Shown here: positions 16,533-24,185 of the stretch, piece by piece
Numbering within the stretch: position 1 is the stretch's first letter
Layout of the letters: each line of letters opens with the position of its first letter
Source of the DNA: Flemingiibacterium sp964603455
GTDB lineage: Bacteria > Bacillota > Clostridia > Oscillospirales > CAG-272
Length of the DNA: 64,000 nt
Assembly (NCBI GenBank): GCA_964603455.1
Contig: CAZRVL010000004.1
Span: 1 to 64,000 of the forward strand
Reading direction: 5' to 3'
Translations under genes and position numbers: made by a program
Notes under the pieces: generated by a model
Told to the model about the DNA's origin: nothing
The model's database searches: none
What the model saw: the letters and a program-made list of their open reading frames with translations, nothing else

Positions 16533-16561
16533 ATTATACCACAGATTCGCGGATAAATCAA
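16533..16561 (-). promoter_or_regulatory. Promoter of dnaA
   Basis: On the minus strand TTGATT (16561-16556) and TATAAT (16538-16533) are spaced by exactly 17 bases, and the -10 is extended (TGGTATAAT). The spacer holds TTATCCGCG, two mismatches from a DnaA box, and TGTGGTATA, so DnaA could repress its own promoter. The start codon is about 70 bases downstream. Confidence 0.8.
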
Positions 16562-16645
16562 GTACCCCGAGCGAAATTGATGGGGAATAAAAATGGTGAT
16601 TACGTAAATTTTTTGCGAACTTGAAAATATTTTTTCGAAAAAGAC

Positions 16646-16675
16646 TTGACAAACACCCGAAATGTTGTGTATAAT
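16646..16675 (+). promoter_or_regulatory. Promoter of the rpmH operon
   Basis: TTGACA (16646-16651) and TATAAT (16670-16675) match the vegetative consensus perfectly, spaced by 18 bases. It faces away from the dnaA promoter and drives rpmH, with a leader of about 80 bases before the start codon. Confidence 0.85.
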
Positions 16676-16760
16676 AATAGATGTCATTTTGTAAATTCCG
16701 GTTCGGGAGATCTTTTCAGTTCTGCTGAACCTGTGAATAACCTTAAGGAGGTGTCAAAGA

Positions 16761-16895
16761 ATGCTCAGAACATACCAGCCGAAGAAGCGCCAGAGAAAGA
16801 TGGAGCACGGATTCCGCAAGAGAATGAAGACTGCTGACGGAAGAAAGGTTCTCAAGAGAAGACGCGCAAAGGGCAGAAAGAGACTCACATACTGA
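16761..16895 (+). CDS. rpmH: 50S ribosomal protein L34
   Basis: The 44-residue, strongly basic protein reads MLRTYQPKKRQRKMEHGF and ends GRKRLTY, the L34 pattern with full family length. It belongs to the large ribosomal subunit. A very strong site, AAGGAGGTG, begins 16 bases before the ATG. It is the first gene of the conserved rpmH-rnpA-yidD-yidC-jag-mnmE string next to dnaA. Confidence 0.97.
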   Translation: MLRTYQPKKRQRKMEHGFRKRMKTADGRKVLKRRRAKGRKRLTY

Positions 16896-16926
16896 GTTTC
16901 GGTCAAAGCCGGTACGATCCGAATGG

Positions 16927-17034
16927 GCTCTCAAAAGACTGAGAGCTTGTTCGGTGAAGTAAGGCGAAAAATCTCAAACCCAAAGACCGCCGAAATTTTC
17001 GGGGAAATACCCGTTTATTCGGGGGTTTTGTTTG
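16927..17034 (+). terminator. Hairpins between rpmH and rnpA (attenuator-like)
   Basis: Three hairpins follow rpmH: GCTCTCA/TGAGAGC (16927-16946), CCGAA/TTCGG (16990-17002) and CCCG/CGGG (17010-17023), the last followed by GGTTTTGTTT. The final one resembles a weak terminator. Partial termination here would explain how L34 is made in great excess over the RNase P protein, as known for this operon in other bacteria; the effect is inferred. Confidence 0.5.
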
Positions 17035-17065
17035 TATAAAGGCTAAATTGAGGAGATACGGCAGT

Positions 17066-17494
17066 ATGCGCTATACGCTATGTGAAAATCATTTATATTC
17101 GAAAGCCTACGCCAAGGGAAAGAAATTTGTCGGGCGGCAGGTGATAGTCTATATTTTGCCGGACTACTTTGCATCAAAAATAGCCAAGGCTGACCCCAAA
17201 AAGGAACGGCATAACCGTGTCGGTATAACTGCCACCAAAAAGCTCGGAGGTGCGGTCGAAAGAAACCGCGTAAAACGTATAATACGCGCTGGACTTGCGG
17301 AGACCGAAAAAAATATGCCGATTAAAAAGGGATTTCTTATCGTAATAGTAGCAAGGTCATCAGCAGTCGGTGCAAAGAGCTCTGATATAGCAAGTGACCT
17401 TACAGCCGCGTTCAAAAAACTCGGTCTCATACAAAATGACCTGAATCGATCAGAAAAAAATCCGAAGGAAATCCCCAAAATTAAGGATAGCTGA
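17066..17494 (+). CDS. rnpA: Ribonuclease P protein component
   Basis: The 142-residue basic protein assists the RNase P RNA in trimming tRNA 5' ends. The family signature is clear: RVGITATKKLGGAVERNRVKR, with the RNR motif, near residues 50-72. The start is ATG 17066, about 10 bases after GAGGAG; a TTG upstream in frame overlaps that site and is rejected. The C-terminal 20 residues are a charged tail beyond the usual family end. Its TGA overlaps the ATG of yidD by one base. Confidence 0.93.
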   Translation: MRYTLCENHLYSKAYAKGKKFVGRQVIVYILPDYFASKIAKADPKKERHNRVGITATKKLGGAVERNRVKRIIRAGLAETEKNMPIKKGFLIVIVARSSAVGAKSSDIASDLTAAFKKLGLIQNDLNRSEKNPKEIPKIKDS

Positions 17495-17721
17495 TGAAAC
17501 GCGCCGCTGTTGCACTTATAAAGCTGTATAGACGTTATATCTCACCAATGAAGCCTCCCTGCTGCAGATTTGTACCGACTTGCTCGCAGTATGCCATCGA
17601 GGCATATGAGGAGTGGGGCTTTGCGGTCGGCAGCATATTGACGATATGGCGGATACTTCGATGCAATCCCTTTTGCAAAGGCGGCTTCGATCCGGTACCA
17701 AAACACAAAAAACACAGATAA
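17494..17721 (+). CDS. yidD: Membrane protein insertion efficiency factor YidD
   Basis: The 75-residue protein has the family pattern LIKLYRRYISPMKPP, CRFVPTCSQYAIEA and RCNPFCKGGFDPVP, including the four conserved cysteines. It is a small peripheral membrane protein thought to aid YidC-dependent insertion. The start overlaps the rnpA stop (TGATG), so translation is coupled, and yidC follows after 20 bases. Confidence 0.95.
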   Translation: MKRAAVALIKLYRRYISPMKPPCCRFVPTCSQYAIEAYEEWGFAVGSILTIWRILRCNPFCKGGFDPVPKHKKHR

Positions 17722-17741
17722 AGGAGTGTTCATACAAAACA

Positions 17742-18878
17742 ATGACAAGCATTTGGGACATTATCAACATACCGCTTGGCTGGATATTGAAGATCGGATA
17801 TGAACTGACCCACAATTACGCATTGGCTCTATTGTTCTTTGCGCTCGTGCTTCAGATAATCCTCTTCCCTCTCGGTATAAAGCAGCAGAAGAATTCGGTC
17901 AAGCAGGCATCGCTTCGCCCAAAGGAAATGGCGATACGCAACAAATATGCCGGAAGGAACGATAAGGTAACGCAGCAGAAGCTCAATGAAGAGATAATGG
18001 AGCTTTATCAGCGTGAGAACTTCAACCCGATGGGCGGCTGTTTGCCTATGCTCATACAGCTCCCGATATTGTTTTCGCTGTATAACGTGGTCGTTAGTCC
18101 GCTGAAGTATATATGCGGCTTCAGTGTCGATACGATAAATGCTATCCAGCTCAAGGTATATGAGCTCATGTCGGCGGCAAATATCTCCGGCTTTGAGTCG
18201 TTCGCCGAGGGCAGAGCGGTCAGACAGATCGATCTTCTCACACGTATGCGTGAGCTTGGCGTTGAAAATTTCGTCGATAACGCCGGACAGGCAATAACCG
18301 AGGATATTCTCCCGCGCTTCACTATACTCGGCGGAACTATGGATCTTTCGCAAACCCCGAGCTTTACGAATTTCAACCTTCTTCTCCTTATCCCGCTCCT
18401 GACGCTTATAGTGACCTACGGAAGCACATTCATAACTCGTAAGCTTACGTATAATCCGAATCCCGAAGCACAGAACGATATGTCGATGAAGATAATGAAT
18501 CTCTCGATGCCACTTCTCTCGGTATATATCTCGTTCACTATTGCCGCTGCGATAGGTCTTTACTGGGTATTCAGAAACTTACTCGGAGTGCTTCAGCAGC
18601 TCATCCTCAATAAAATGTTCCCGATACCGAAGTTTTCTGAAGAAGACTATAAGGCAGCTGAGCGCGAAGCGAATATGTCCAAACGCCAGATAAAGAAGAG
18701 CGAAAAGGAAAAGCAAAAGGTTCGTTCACTTCACCGTATAGATGAAGATGATGACGAAGATAGTACCGTAAAGCCCTCGGTATCCGAATCAGCACAGGTA
18801 GCCGCTCCCACGGAAAAGGATAAAAAGCCGGAGCTCAAGGACGGCGTAGACCCCGATGAAGCTCCCAAGCTGAAATGA
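17742..18878 (+). CDS. yidC: Membrane protein insertase YidC/SpoIIIJ
   Basis: The 378-residue protein is an Oxa1/YidC family insertase with five predicted membrane segments: one at the start (residues about 10-28), one near 28-50 followed by the basic cytoplasmic hairpin (KQQKNSVKQASLRPKEM), then NPMGGCLPMLIQLPILFSLY and two more near residues 205-300. The C-terminal 60 residues are charged and cytoplasmic (KRQIKKSEKEKQK). ATG 17742 begins MTSIWDII, after AAGGAGTG at 17721. An insertion of about 60 residues in the loop after the CGFSV segment makes it longer than B. subtilis SpoIIIJ. Confidence 0.93.
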   Translation: MTSIWDIINIPLGWILKIGYELTHNYALALLFFALVLQIILFPLGIKQQKNSVKQASLRPKEMAIRNKYAGRNDKVTQQKLNEEIMELYQRENFNPMGGCLPMLIQLPILFSLYNVVVSPLKYICGFSVDTINAIQLKVYELMSAANISGFESFAEGRAVRQIDLLTRMRELGVENFVDNAGQAITEDILPRFTILGGTMDLSQTPSFTNFNLLLLIPLLTLIVTYGSTFITRKLTYNPNPEAQNDMSMKIMNLSMPLLSVYISFTIAAAIGLYWVFRNLLGVLQQLILNKMFPIPKFSEEDYKAAEREANMSKRQIKKSEKEKQKVRSLHRIDEDDDEDSTVKPSVSESAQVAAPTEKDKKPELKDGVDPDEAPKLK

Positions 18879-19001
18879 TAAAGGGTGTAATAAAATAAAG
18901 CTCCGAAATGAGAGAAAAATTTGCCTTGAAGAGGGATCACGGTCTTTATAACAGGTGTTAGATCGTATTTTGTAAAAGCAGACATATCTCCATGAGGAGA
19001 G

Positions 19002-19044
19002 AAAGGAAAAACTTTTGCTTCGCAAAAGTCATGGTCATAAAATG
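19002..19044 (+). promoter_or_regulatory. Hairpin between the ribosome-binding site and jag start
   Basis: AAAGGA (19002-19007) lies 34 bases before the chosen jag ATG, too far for normal initiation. A perfect hairpin, ACTTTTGC-TTC-GCAAAAGT (19011-19029), fills most of the gap. Folding would bring the site within about 15 bases of the ATG, so initiation may depend on this structure. Confidence 0.5.
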
Positions 19045-20145
19045 AAAAAAGAAATGCTATTTACTGCCAGAACGGTAGAACAGGCTCTCGGCGAAGCGGC
19101 ACTCAAGCTCGGAGTCGAGACCGAAGCACTCGAATACGAGATCGTTGAACGTGAAAAGCAAGGTTTCTTCGGAATAGGTGCATCTCCGGCAAAGGTAAAG
19201 ATATTTGTTGAGGTCGAGGAGGAAAAAGCCTCGGTAAACGAAGAAATTCCGGTTGAAAAGGAAATTGAAGTCTCCGATCCTGTCGAAGAGATCGAAGCCG
19301 TATCGGCGGAGATCGATGAAGAAGAACCTGTTGAAGCAGAGACAGAAGCAGTTGAACCGCAGACGGTATCGCGTGGATGCGGAGATCATGCAGCAAAGGA
19401 ATTTATCGAGACACTTCTCAGTGATCTCGAAATAGATGCAAAGGTCGAGATGACACGTGTGCGCAAATCCGACCGTGCCATAACCGTAACTGGTGAGGAT
19501 GCCGGTGTTCTGATAGGTCATCATGGTGAAACGCTTGATGCGCTGCAGTATCTTGCAAATTTAGCTGCAAATAAGCGCGAAGAGGATGAATCTCGCGATT
19601 ATGTCCATATAACCGTTGATATAGAAAAATATCGTTCAAAGCGCGAGATCTCTTTGAGAGCGCTTGCACGTCGCGTTTCAGAAAAGGTACAGCGGACAGG
19701 CGAACCTGTGATGCTTGAGCCGATGAATCCGTATGAACGCCGCATAATCCATTCCGAGGTTCAGTTTATTGAGGGTGTATCGACAAACTCGGTAGGTGAA
19801 GACAGCGAGCGCAGAGTAGTCATATATCTCGAAAGCGCAGGCTTCAGTATTCCCGAAAATCATACAAGGTCAGACCGTCGTCAATCATCGAGAAGACCTG
19901 ACCGAAGACATTCCGACCGTCAGCCGAGGGGTGAGCGTCAGGAACGCCGCGAAAGACCAAAGACCTCATCAAAGCAGCAGCCGCGATATAACGATGGCGA
20001 AAAGATGTCCAGCGAAGAGGTAAATGAACTTGTCGCAGCGTATGGCGCGAAGGATACCAAGGAAAAGACTCAGCGTGAGCAGCCCGCAAAATTCAAGAGC
20101 TTTGAGGATTATATGAACTCGATTCTCGGAGACGAAGAAAAATAA
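19042..20145 (+). CDS. jag: Jag/KhpB RNA-binding protein (Jag_N-KH-R3H)
   Basis: The 367-residue protein has an N-terminal Jag_N domain (FTARTVEQALGEAALKLG, GFFGIGASPAKVKIFVEV), an acidic E-rich linker (about 65-115), a KH domain with a GHHGETLDALQYLANL loop, and an R3H domain (LRALARRVSEKVQRTGEP, NPYERRIIHSEV). It is a global RNA-binding regulator linked to cell division and elongation. Beyond R3H it carries about 95 extra residues, a strongly basic R/D/Q-rich stretch and a short conserved-looking end (FKSFEDYMNSILG), absent from the 208-residue B. subtilis protein. ATG 19042 is preferred; ATG 19054 (MLFTARTV) is possible. Confidence 0.93.
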   Translation: MKKEMLFTARTVEQALGEAALKLGVETEALEYEIVEREKQGFFGIGASPAKVKIFVEVEEEKASVNEEIPVEKEIEVSDPVEEIEAVSAEIDEEEPVEAETEAVEPQTVSRGCGDHAAKEFIETLLSDLEIDAKVEMTRVRKSDRAITVTGEDAGVLIGHHGETLDALQYLANLAANKREEDESRDYVHITVDIEKYRSKREISLRALARRVSEKVQRTGEPVMLEPMNPYERRIIHSEVQFIEGVSTNSVGEDSERRVVIYLESAGFSIPENHTRSDRRQSSRRPDRRHSDRQPRGERQERRERPKTSSKQQPRYNDGEKMSSEEVNELVAAYGAKDTKEKTQREQPAKFKSFEDYMNSILGDEEK

Positions 20146-20155
20146 TATCTGTGAA

Positions 20156-20190
20156 ATGCACTTCAAAGTCAGCTTTGAAGTGCATTTTTT
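20156..20190 (+). terminator. Terminator after jag
   Basis: A perfect 13-bp stem (ATGCACTTCAAAG / CTTTGAAGTGCAT) with a 4-base loop is followed by five T. It ends the rpmH-to-jag operon, so mnmE, 218 bases on, needs its own promoter; a possible -10 TATACT lies at 20353-20358. Confidence 0.9.
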
Positions 20191-20408
20191 CATGGCAGAA
20201 AATCCGAAAGATTTATAGACTATTTTGAACTGTTAAGACGAATGACTTTTGCGCATACCGAACCTGCTTGCAGACAGTTTGTTTTTGGGGGGTAATATCG
20301 GCTGATGGTATGGTATTTTGCAGTAGCGGTAGATTTTTTCATATTTTTGTGATATACTTAAACCTTAGATCATGAAAATAATCAAGACGGAAAGGAACGG
20401 TCAGAAAA

Positions 20409-21770
20409 ATGAATGATACTATAGCGGCAATATCCACTCCGTTTGGCAGAGGCGGAATAGCCGTGATAAGGCTCTCCGGAACAGAGGCTGTTGAAATAGC
20501 CGAAAAGGTATTTTCTCCAACATCAGGGAAAAAGCTTTCGGAATATCAGGCGAACCGAGCGGTTTACGGAGAAATTATAAAATCATCACGTGTCATAGAC
20601 GATGGCATATGCACGATATTCAGAGCACCGCACTCATATACAGGTGAAGATACAGTCGAGATAAGCTGTCACGGCGGAATACTGCTCACCGAAAGAGTTC
20701 TCGAAGCTGTGTTTGAAGCCGGCGCACGTCAGGCGGGCGCAGGTGAATTTACGCGCCGCGCATTCACAGCCGGAAAACTTTCTCTAACTCAGGCTGAAGC
20801 TGTCGGTATGCTGATAGACGCGGAAAACGATGATCAGATAACGCTTGCATCCGCACAGGAGCGTGGAATATTCAAAAAGAAAGCCGATGAGCTTTATGAA
20901 GCTCTGAAAAACATCGTGACAAGCGTATATGCCAATATCGATTTTCCGGATGAAGATCTGGCAGAGCTTTCGGCAGATGAGCTTGAATCCGCACTTACAG
21001 ACCTGAAGAATGAGCTTGAAACTCTCAGTTCATCCTACAATAGCGTCAAAGCTGTCACAGACGGCATAAAGACGGTAATAGTCGGAAAGCCCAACACAGG
21101 CAAGTCATCGCTCTTAAATCGCCTTGTGGGGCGTGACAGAGCAATCGTGACAAACATTGCAGGAACTACACGCGATACCCTCGAAGAAACGGTTCAGCTC
21201 GGACGTGTTCGTTTGAGACTTGTCGATACCGCAGGAATACGCGAAACCGATGACATAGTTGAAAAACTCGGAGTTGACCGTTCGATAAAAGCATTGAATG
21301 AAGCTGAGTTGATCCTAACGGTATTTGATGGTTCTGTAGAGCTTGACGATGAAGACAGAGAACTTATCGAAATGGTTGATAAGCTCTCTGCCGTAAAGAT
21401 AGCTGTTCTGAACAAATCCGATATTGGACAGGCGGCAAGATCACCGTTTGACAATTTTGTGAATATCTCAGCCAAGACAGGAGATGGCGCAGAAGCCATT
21501 AAAAAGCTCATAGAAGATGTTTTTGTGTCTGCTGATATAGAAAGACTTGCGTCGAATGCAGTCGTCCTCAGCGCACGTCAAAACGCCTCTGTGACGAAAG
21601 CTCTCGAATATGTAAAATCCGCTATAAGAGCTTTGGCGAATGGGATAACGCCCGATACGGTTGGTTTTGAGCTTGAGGCGGCTTTGTCAGAGATCTCCGA
21701 GCTTGACGGTCGCAGAGTAACTGAGGAAATAGTAGACGGCATATTCCACCGCTTCTGTGTCGGAAAATAA
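20409..21770 (+). CDS. mnmE: tRNA uridine-5-carboxymethylaminomethyl(34) GTPase MnmE
   Basis: The 453-residue GTPase works with MnmG to modify the wobble uridine of certain tRNAs. It starts with the tetrahydrofolate-binding domain (DTIAAISTPFGRGGIAVIRLSG), followed by the helical domain, the inserted G domain (GKPNTGKSSLLN near residue 225, DTAGIRETDD, NKSD) and the C-terminal FCVGK with the catalytic cysteine. AAAGGA lies ahead of the ATG. Unusually its partner mnmG is not downstream but 8 kb away on the opposite strand. Confidence 0.96.
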   Translation: MNDTIAAISTPFGRGGIAVIRLSGTEAVEIAEKVFSPTSGKKLSEYQANRAVYGEIIKSSRVIDDGICTIFRAPHSYTGEDTVEISCHGGILLTERVLEAVFEAGARQAGAGEFTRRAFTAGKLSLTQAEAVGMLIDAENDDQITLASAQERGIFKKKADELYEALKNIVTSVYANIDFPDEDLAELSADELESALTDLKNELETLSSSYNSVKAVTDGIKTVIVGKPNTGKSSLLNRLVGRDRAIVTNIAGTTRDTLEETVQLGRVRLRLVDTAGIRETDDIVEKLGVDRSIKALNEAELILTVFDGSVELDDEDRELIEMVDKLSAVKIAVLNKSDIGQAARSPFDNFVNISAKTGDGAEAIKKLIEDVFVSADIERLASNAVVLSARQNASVTKALEYVKSAIRALANGITPDTVGFELEAALSEISELDGRRVTEEIVDGIFHRFCVGK

Positions 21771-21774
21771 GATA

Positions 21775-21795
21775 CCGACTGCAAAATGCAGTCGG
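21775..21795 (+). terminator. Stem-loop after mnmE
   Basis: CCGACTGC and GCAGTCGG form an 8-bp stem 5 bases beyond the mnmE stop. A run of six T follows nine bases later, inside the end of the convergent minus-strand gene. It is probably the mnmE terminator, with a poor tail. Confidence 0.5.
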
Positions 21796-21801
21796 CAGTG
21801 A

Positions 21802-22212
21802 TCATTTTTTGGAGATAAATGCAAATAAAAGCAGTACTATTGCGGCGATTATGAGTATAACTATGATTATGCCCCATACAGTATTCATGCTGTCCGATTC
21901 GGCAAGGTCTGAGCTTGATGCTTCAGCGGTTGTATCATAACTGTCCGATACCGTGGAGGACGTGTCATCATTTATATCTCCGGCATCATTGACAATATTT
22001 TCGGAAATATCCATTGTGTCATCCGTAATATCGTTTTCGGTATTTTCACTGCTTTTGATGACCGAATCATTCCGAACTATGCTTTTATCCATATCAGCTC
22101 TGCTCGAAAAATCATAGCTTGCAGCGAAGCAAGACATTTGAAAAATAAGAATGACTGTGATGGTCGCAAAGATAAATGCGAATATATGCTTTCTTTGTTT
22201 TTTAAAGATCAT
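21802..22212 (-). CDS. Exported, membrane-anchored acidic protein, unknown
   Basis: The 136-residue product has a basic start and signal peptide (residues about 1-30, KKQRKHIFAF then a hydrophobic core ending CFAAS), a 75-residue spacer very rich in D, S, T and N, and a C-terminal membrane segment (WGIIIVILIIAAIVLLLFAF) ending with SKK. This is a type I topology: a disordered acidic domain outside and two lysines inside. I find no family. It is convergent with mnmE and divergent from the RNHCP gene, and it stands alone. Confidence 0.7.
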   Translation of the reverse strand: MIFKKQRKHIFAFIFATITVILIFQMSCFAASYDFSSRADMDKSIVRNDSVIKSSENTENDITDDTMDISENIVNDAGDINDDTSSTVSDSYDTTAEASSSDLAESDSMNTVWGIIIVILIIAAIVLLLFAFISKK

Positions 22213-22292
22213 ATCAAAGCATTCCTTTCGATTTTTGTCACAAATATCATTCCCGAAAAAGAAAAATACATGCTTTAAAAATAAGGAAATTT

Positions 22293-22622
22293 ATGGAAGA
22301 AAAGAGATTTCAAAAAAACGATAACGGCTTTATATGCCGAAACTGCGGATTTGAAGTAAAGCCGCTCGGAGTGACCTCACGCGATCACTGCCCGAAATGT
22401 TTATGCTCGATACATATAGATATAAATCCCGGTGACAGAGCGAATGATTGTCTCGGACTTTTAAAGCCGATACAAGTTCTGCCCGATCCGAAAAAGGGTT
22501 ATATAATCGTGTATAAATGCGAAAAATGCGGAAAAACGCTTCGTAACAAGGCTGCATATCCGGCAAAGATACAGCCTGATGATATAGACCTTCTCATAAA
22601 GCTTACAGTCAACAACAAATAA
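22293..22622 (+). CDS. RNHCP domain zinc-ribbon protein
   Basis: The 109-residue protein has the RNHCP pattern: FICRNCGFEVKP, the defining SRDHCPKCLCS-type block, and a second ribbon YKCEKCGKTLRNKA. Four CxxC pairs would hold two zinc ions. The family has no established role; it is common in Clostridia and is guessed to bind nucleic acid. It stands alone between a divergent and a convergent gene and has its own terminator. Confidence 0.85.
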   Translation: MEEKRFQKNDNGFICRNCGFEVKPLGVTSRDHCPKCLCSIHIDINPGDRANDCLGLLKPIQVLPDPKKGYIIVYKCEKCGKTLRNKAAYPAKIQPDDIDLLIKLTVNNK

Positions 22623-22628
22623 AAAACG

Positions 22629-22666
22629 GCATAGATACATTTTTAGTGTATCTATGCTGCTTTTTT
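22629..22666 (+). terminator. Terminator after the RNHCP gene
   Basis: A perfect 11-bp stem (GCATAGATACA / TGTATCTATGC) with a 7-base loop leads into six T. The tail overlaps the stop codon of the convergent MORN gene, so it may serve both strands. Confidence 0.85.
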
Positions 22667-23495
22667 ATGCTGCGTTTTCGTCGGTCTGGACTATCTTGCC
22701 GTTTTCAAAGTAGCCCTCATATTCGCGTCCGCTCGGCCAAGAATACTTTCCGTAGCCGGACATTTTGTTATCTGTAAATTCACCTTCATAGATCTCGCCA
22801 TTTGCCCAAGCATATACGCCGTTTCCGTTTCTGAGATCATTTGTGAAATTGCCGGAATATCTGTCGCCGTTTACGTATACATATATTCCCTGTCCTTCTT
22901 TCAGGTCATTTACGTATCCACCTTCATAGGAAGAACCGTCAGCCCATATGTATGTTCCGATTCCGTTTTTGAGATCGTCCTTGTATTCTCCGTTGTATAC
23001 AGAACCATCAGCCCATGTATATGTTCCTGTGCCATTCTTTTTTCCGTTCAAGAAGCCGCCTTCATATGTGTCTCCGTTTGAAAAGCTGTACTTGCCTTCA
23101 CCCGAAATAATGTCAAGCTCAAATTCTCCATTGTAAATATCACCGTTGGCAAATGTGAGCTTTCCATTTCCGTTTCTGCGGAGCTTGTACAGTCCGCCTT
23201 CATATACATCGCCGTTTGAATAAACGACTGTGCCGTTGTCCATATCGACTTCGGCGGTAATGCCGCTGGAATAATATAATTTTCCGGTATAAGGTTCGCC
23301 GTCAGAATCTACCCTTCCGAAGAATTTCACGGTTGCTCCATCTTCGGTATTCATAGATATGTAGCGTATCCCTGAAAAATATATCCCTGCGGCGATTATA
23401 CCTATCGCAATAGCGGCGATTATAAGTATCATCAGCAGGATCGAGGCAAAGCTGTGATGCTTTTTCGCACGCTTGGGAGTTTTTTTATAATCCAT
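22665..23495 (-). CDS. Membrane-anchored MORN-repeat protein
   Basis: The 276-residue protein has a basic cytoplasmic start (KTPKRAKKHHS), one membrane segment (residues about 17-45), then roughly eight MORN repeats of about 23 residues (pattern YEGxFxNGxxNGxGxYxWADG) to the end. MORN repeats form an extended beta sheet and often mediate lipid or protein contact; in bacteria they are mostly uncharacterised. The repeats face outside if the anchor is oriented by the basic N-terminus. It follows a 185-residue membrane protein and serS on the minus strand. Confidence 0.85.
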   Translation of the reverse strand: MDYKKTPKRAKKHHSFASILLMILIIAAIAIGIIAAGIYFSGIRYISMNTEDGATVKFFGRVDSDGEPYTGKLYYSSGITAEVDMDNGTVVYSNGDVYEGGLYKLRRNGNGKLTFANGDIYNGEFELDIISGEGKYSFSNGDTYEGGFLNGKKNGTGTYTWADGSVYNGEYKDDLKNGIGTYIWADGSSYEGGYVNDLKEGQGIYVYVNGDRYSGNFTNDLRNGNGVYAWANGEIYEGEFTDNKMSGYGKYSWPSGREYEGYFENGKIVQTDENAA

Positions 23496-23544
23496 ATTTT
23501 TTGTCTATACCTTCACATCTTTCGAAAGTATACTGAACCTTTCA

Positions 23545-24102
23545 CTAAAGAATATTGCTTTGCGGTGTGATCCCCGCAAAGAAGTTTGAAACCATCTGAA
23601 TAAGATTCGGAACTATCGTGAATGATAAAAATACTACGACCAGAAAAGCCAATATTGATAACAGTATCGTGGCAAGGCTTGTTCCCGATAAACCGTAAAC
23701 GACCTCTGCACGGTGAATATTTTCTTCCGGAATATAGAATTTTGCCGTTGAAAAATCAGCCTTTTGTTTTTCGTTGCATTCACCTGCCATGAGTACGATC
23801 CGGCGAAGGCTCGAACCGTTTCTGAGTGCGATCTTTACAAAAAAATTTGAACAGCCGACTTCTCCGATAGTCAATGCACCGCCCTCGGTCTGAGCGCGCC
23901 GATCTACCAGCTTTCTAACCAGACCTCCGAGAACTATGCGGTTCAAAACCGTTATTGCGATTCCTACAACAAATCCGATGTAAAGTGACCAAACAACAAT
24001 GTTGAGGGTAGTTATCGGATTGTCTCCAAGTTTGATGGTTTCACCGCAAATTTTGGCGAGATCGTTTTTCAAAGCCTCAAAAAGCTCTGTGAAAAAATCC
24101 AT
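23545..24102 (-). CDS. Conserved membrane protein, unknown
   Basis: The 185-residue protein has a membrane segment near residues 33-55, a central soluble domain of about 75 residues (ALTIGEVGCSNFFVKIALRNG, with YIPEENIHRAEVVY) and a second membrane segment near 143-168. The soluble part probably faces the cytoplasm between two segments. I do not recognise the family. AAGGAGG precedes the ATG. It lies between serS and the MORN gene, all read together, and may be functionally linked to the latter. Confidence 0.7.
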   Translation of the reverse strand: MDFFTELFEALKNDLAKICGETIKLGDNPITTLNIVVWSLYIGFVVGIAITVLNRIVLGGLVRKLVDRRAQTEGGALTIGEVGCSNFFVKIALRNGSSLRRIVLMAGECNEKQKADFSTAKFYIPEENIHRAEVVYGLSGTSLATILLSILAFLVVVFLSFTIVPNLIQMVSNFFAGITPQSNIL

Positions 24103-24133
24103 AGTGCCCTCCTTAAAAATCGATATTATGGAC

Positions 24134-24169
24134 GGAAGAAAAGCATTGGTTTAAAAATGCTTTTCCTCC
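24134..24169 (-). terminator. Large stem-loop after serS
   Basis: GGAAGAAAAGCATT and AATGCTTTTCCTCC pair over 14 positions (one mismatch) around an 8-base loop in the 83-base spacer. The T-run (GATTTTTA on the minus strand) is about 15 bases further on, so it is a possible partial terminator or RNA processing site ahead of the next gene. Confidence 0.5.
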
Positions 24170-24185
24170 GATATTTTTAGCCCGA

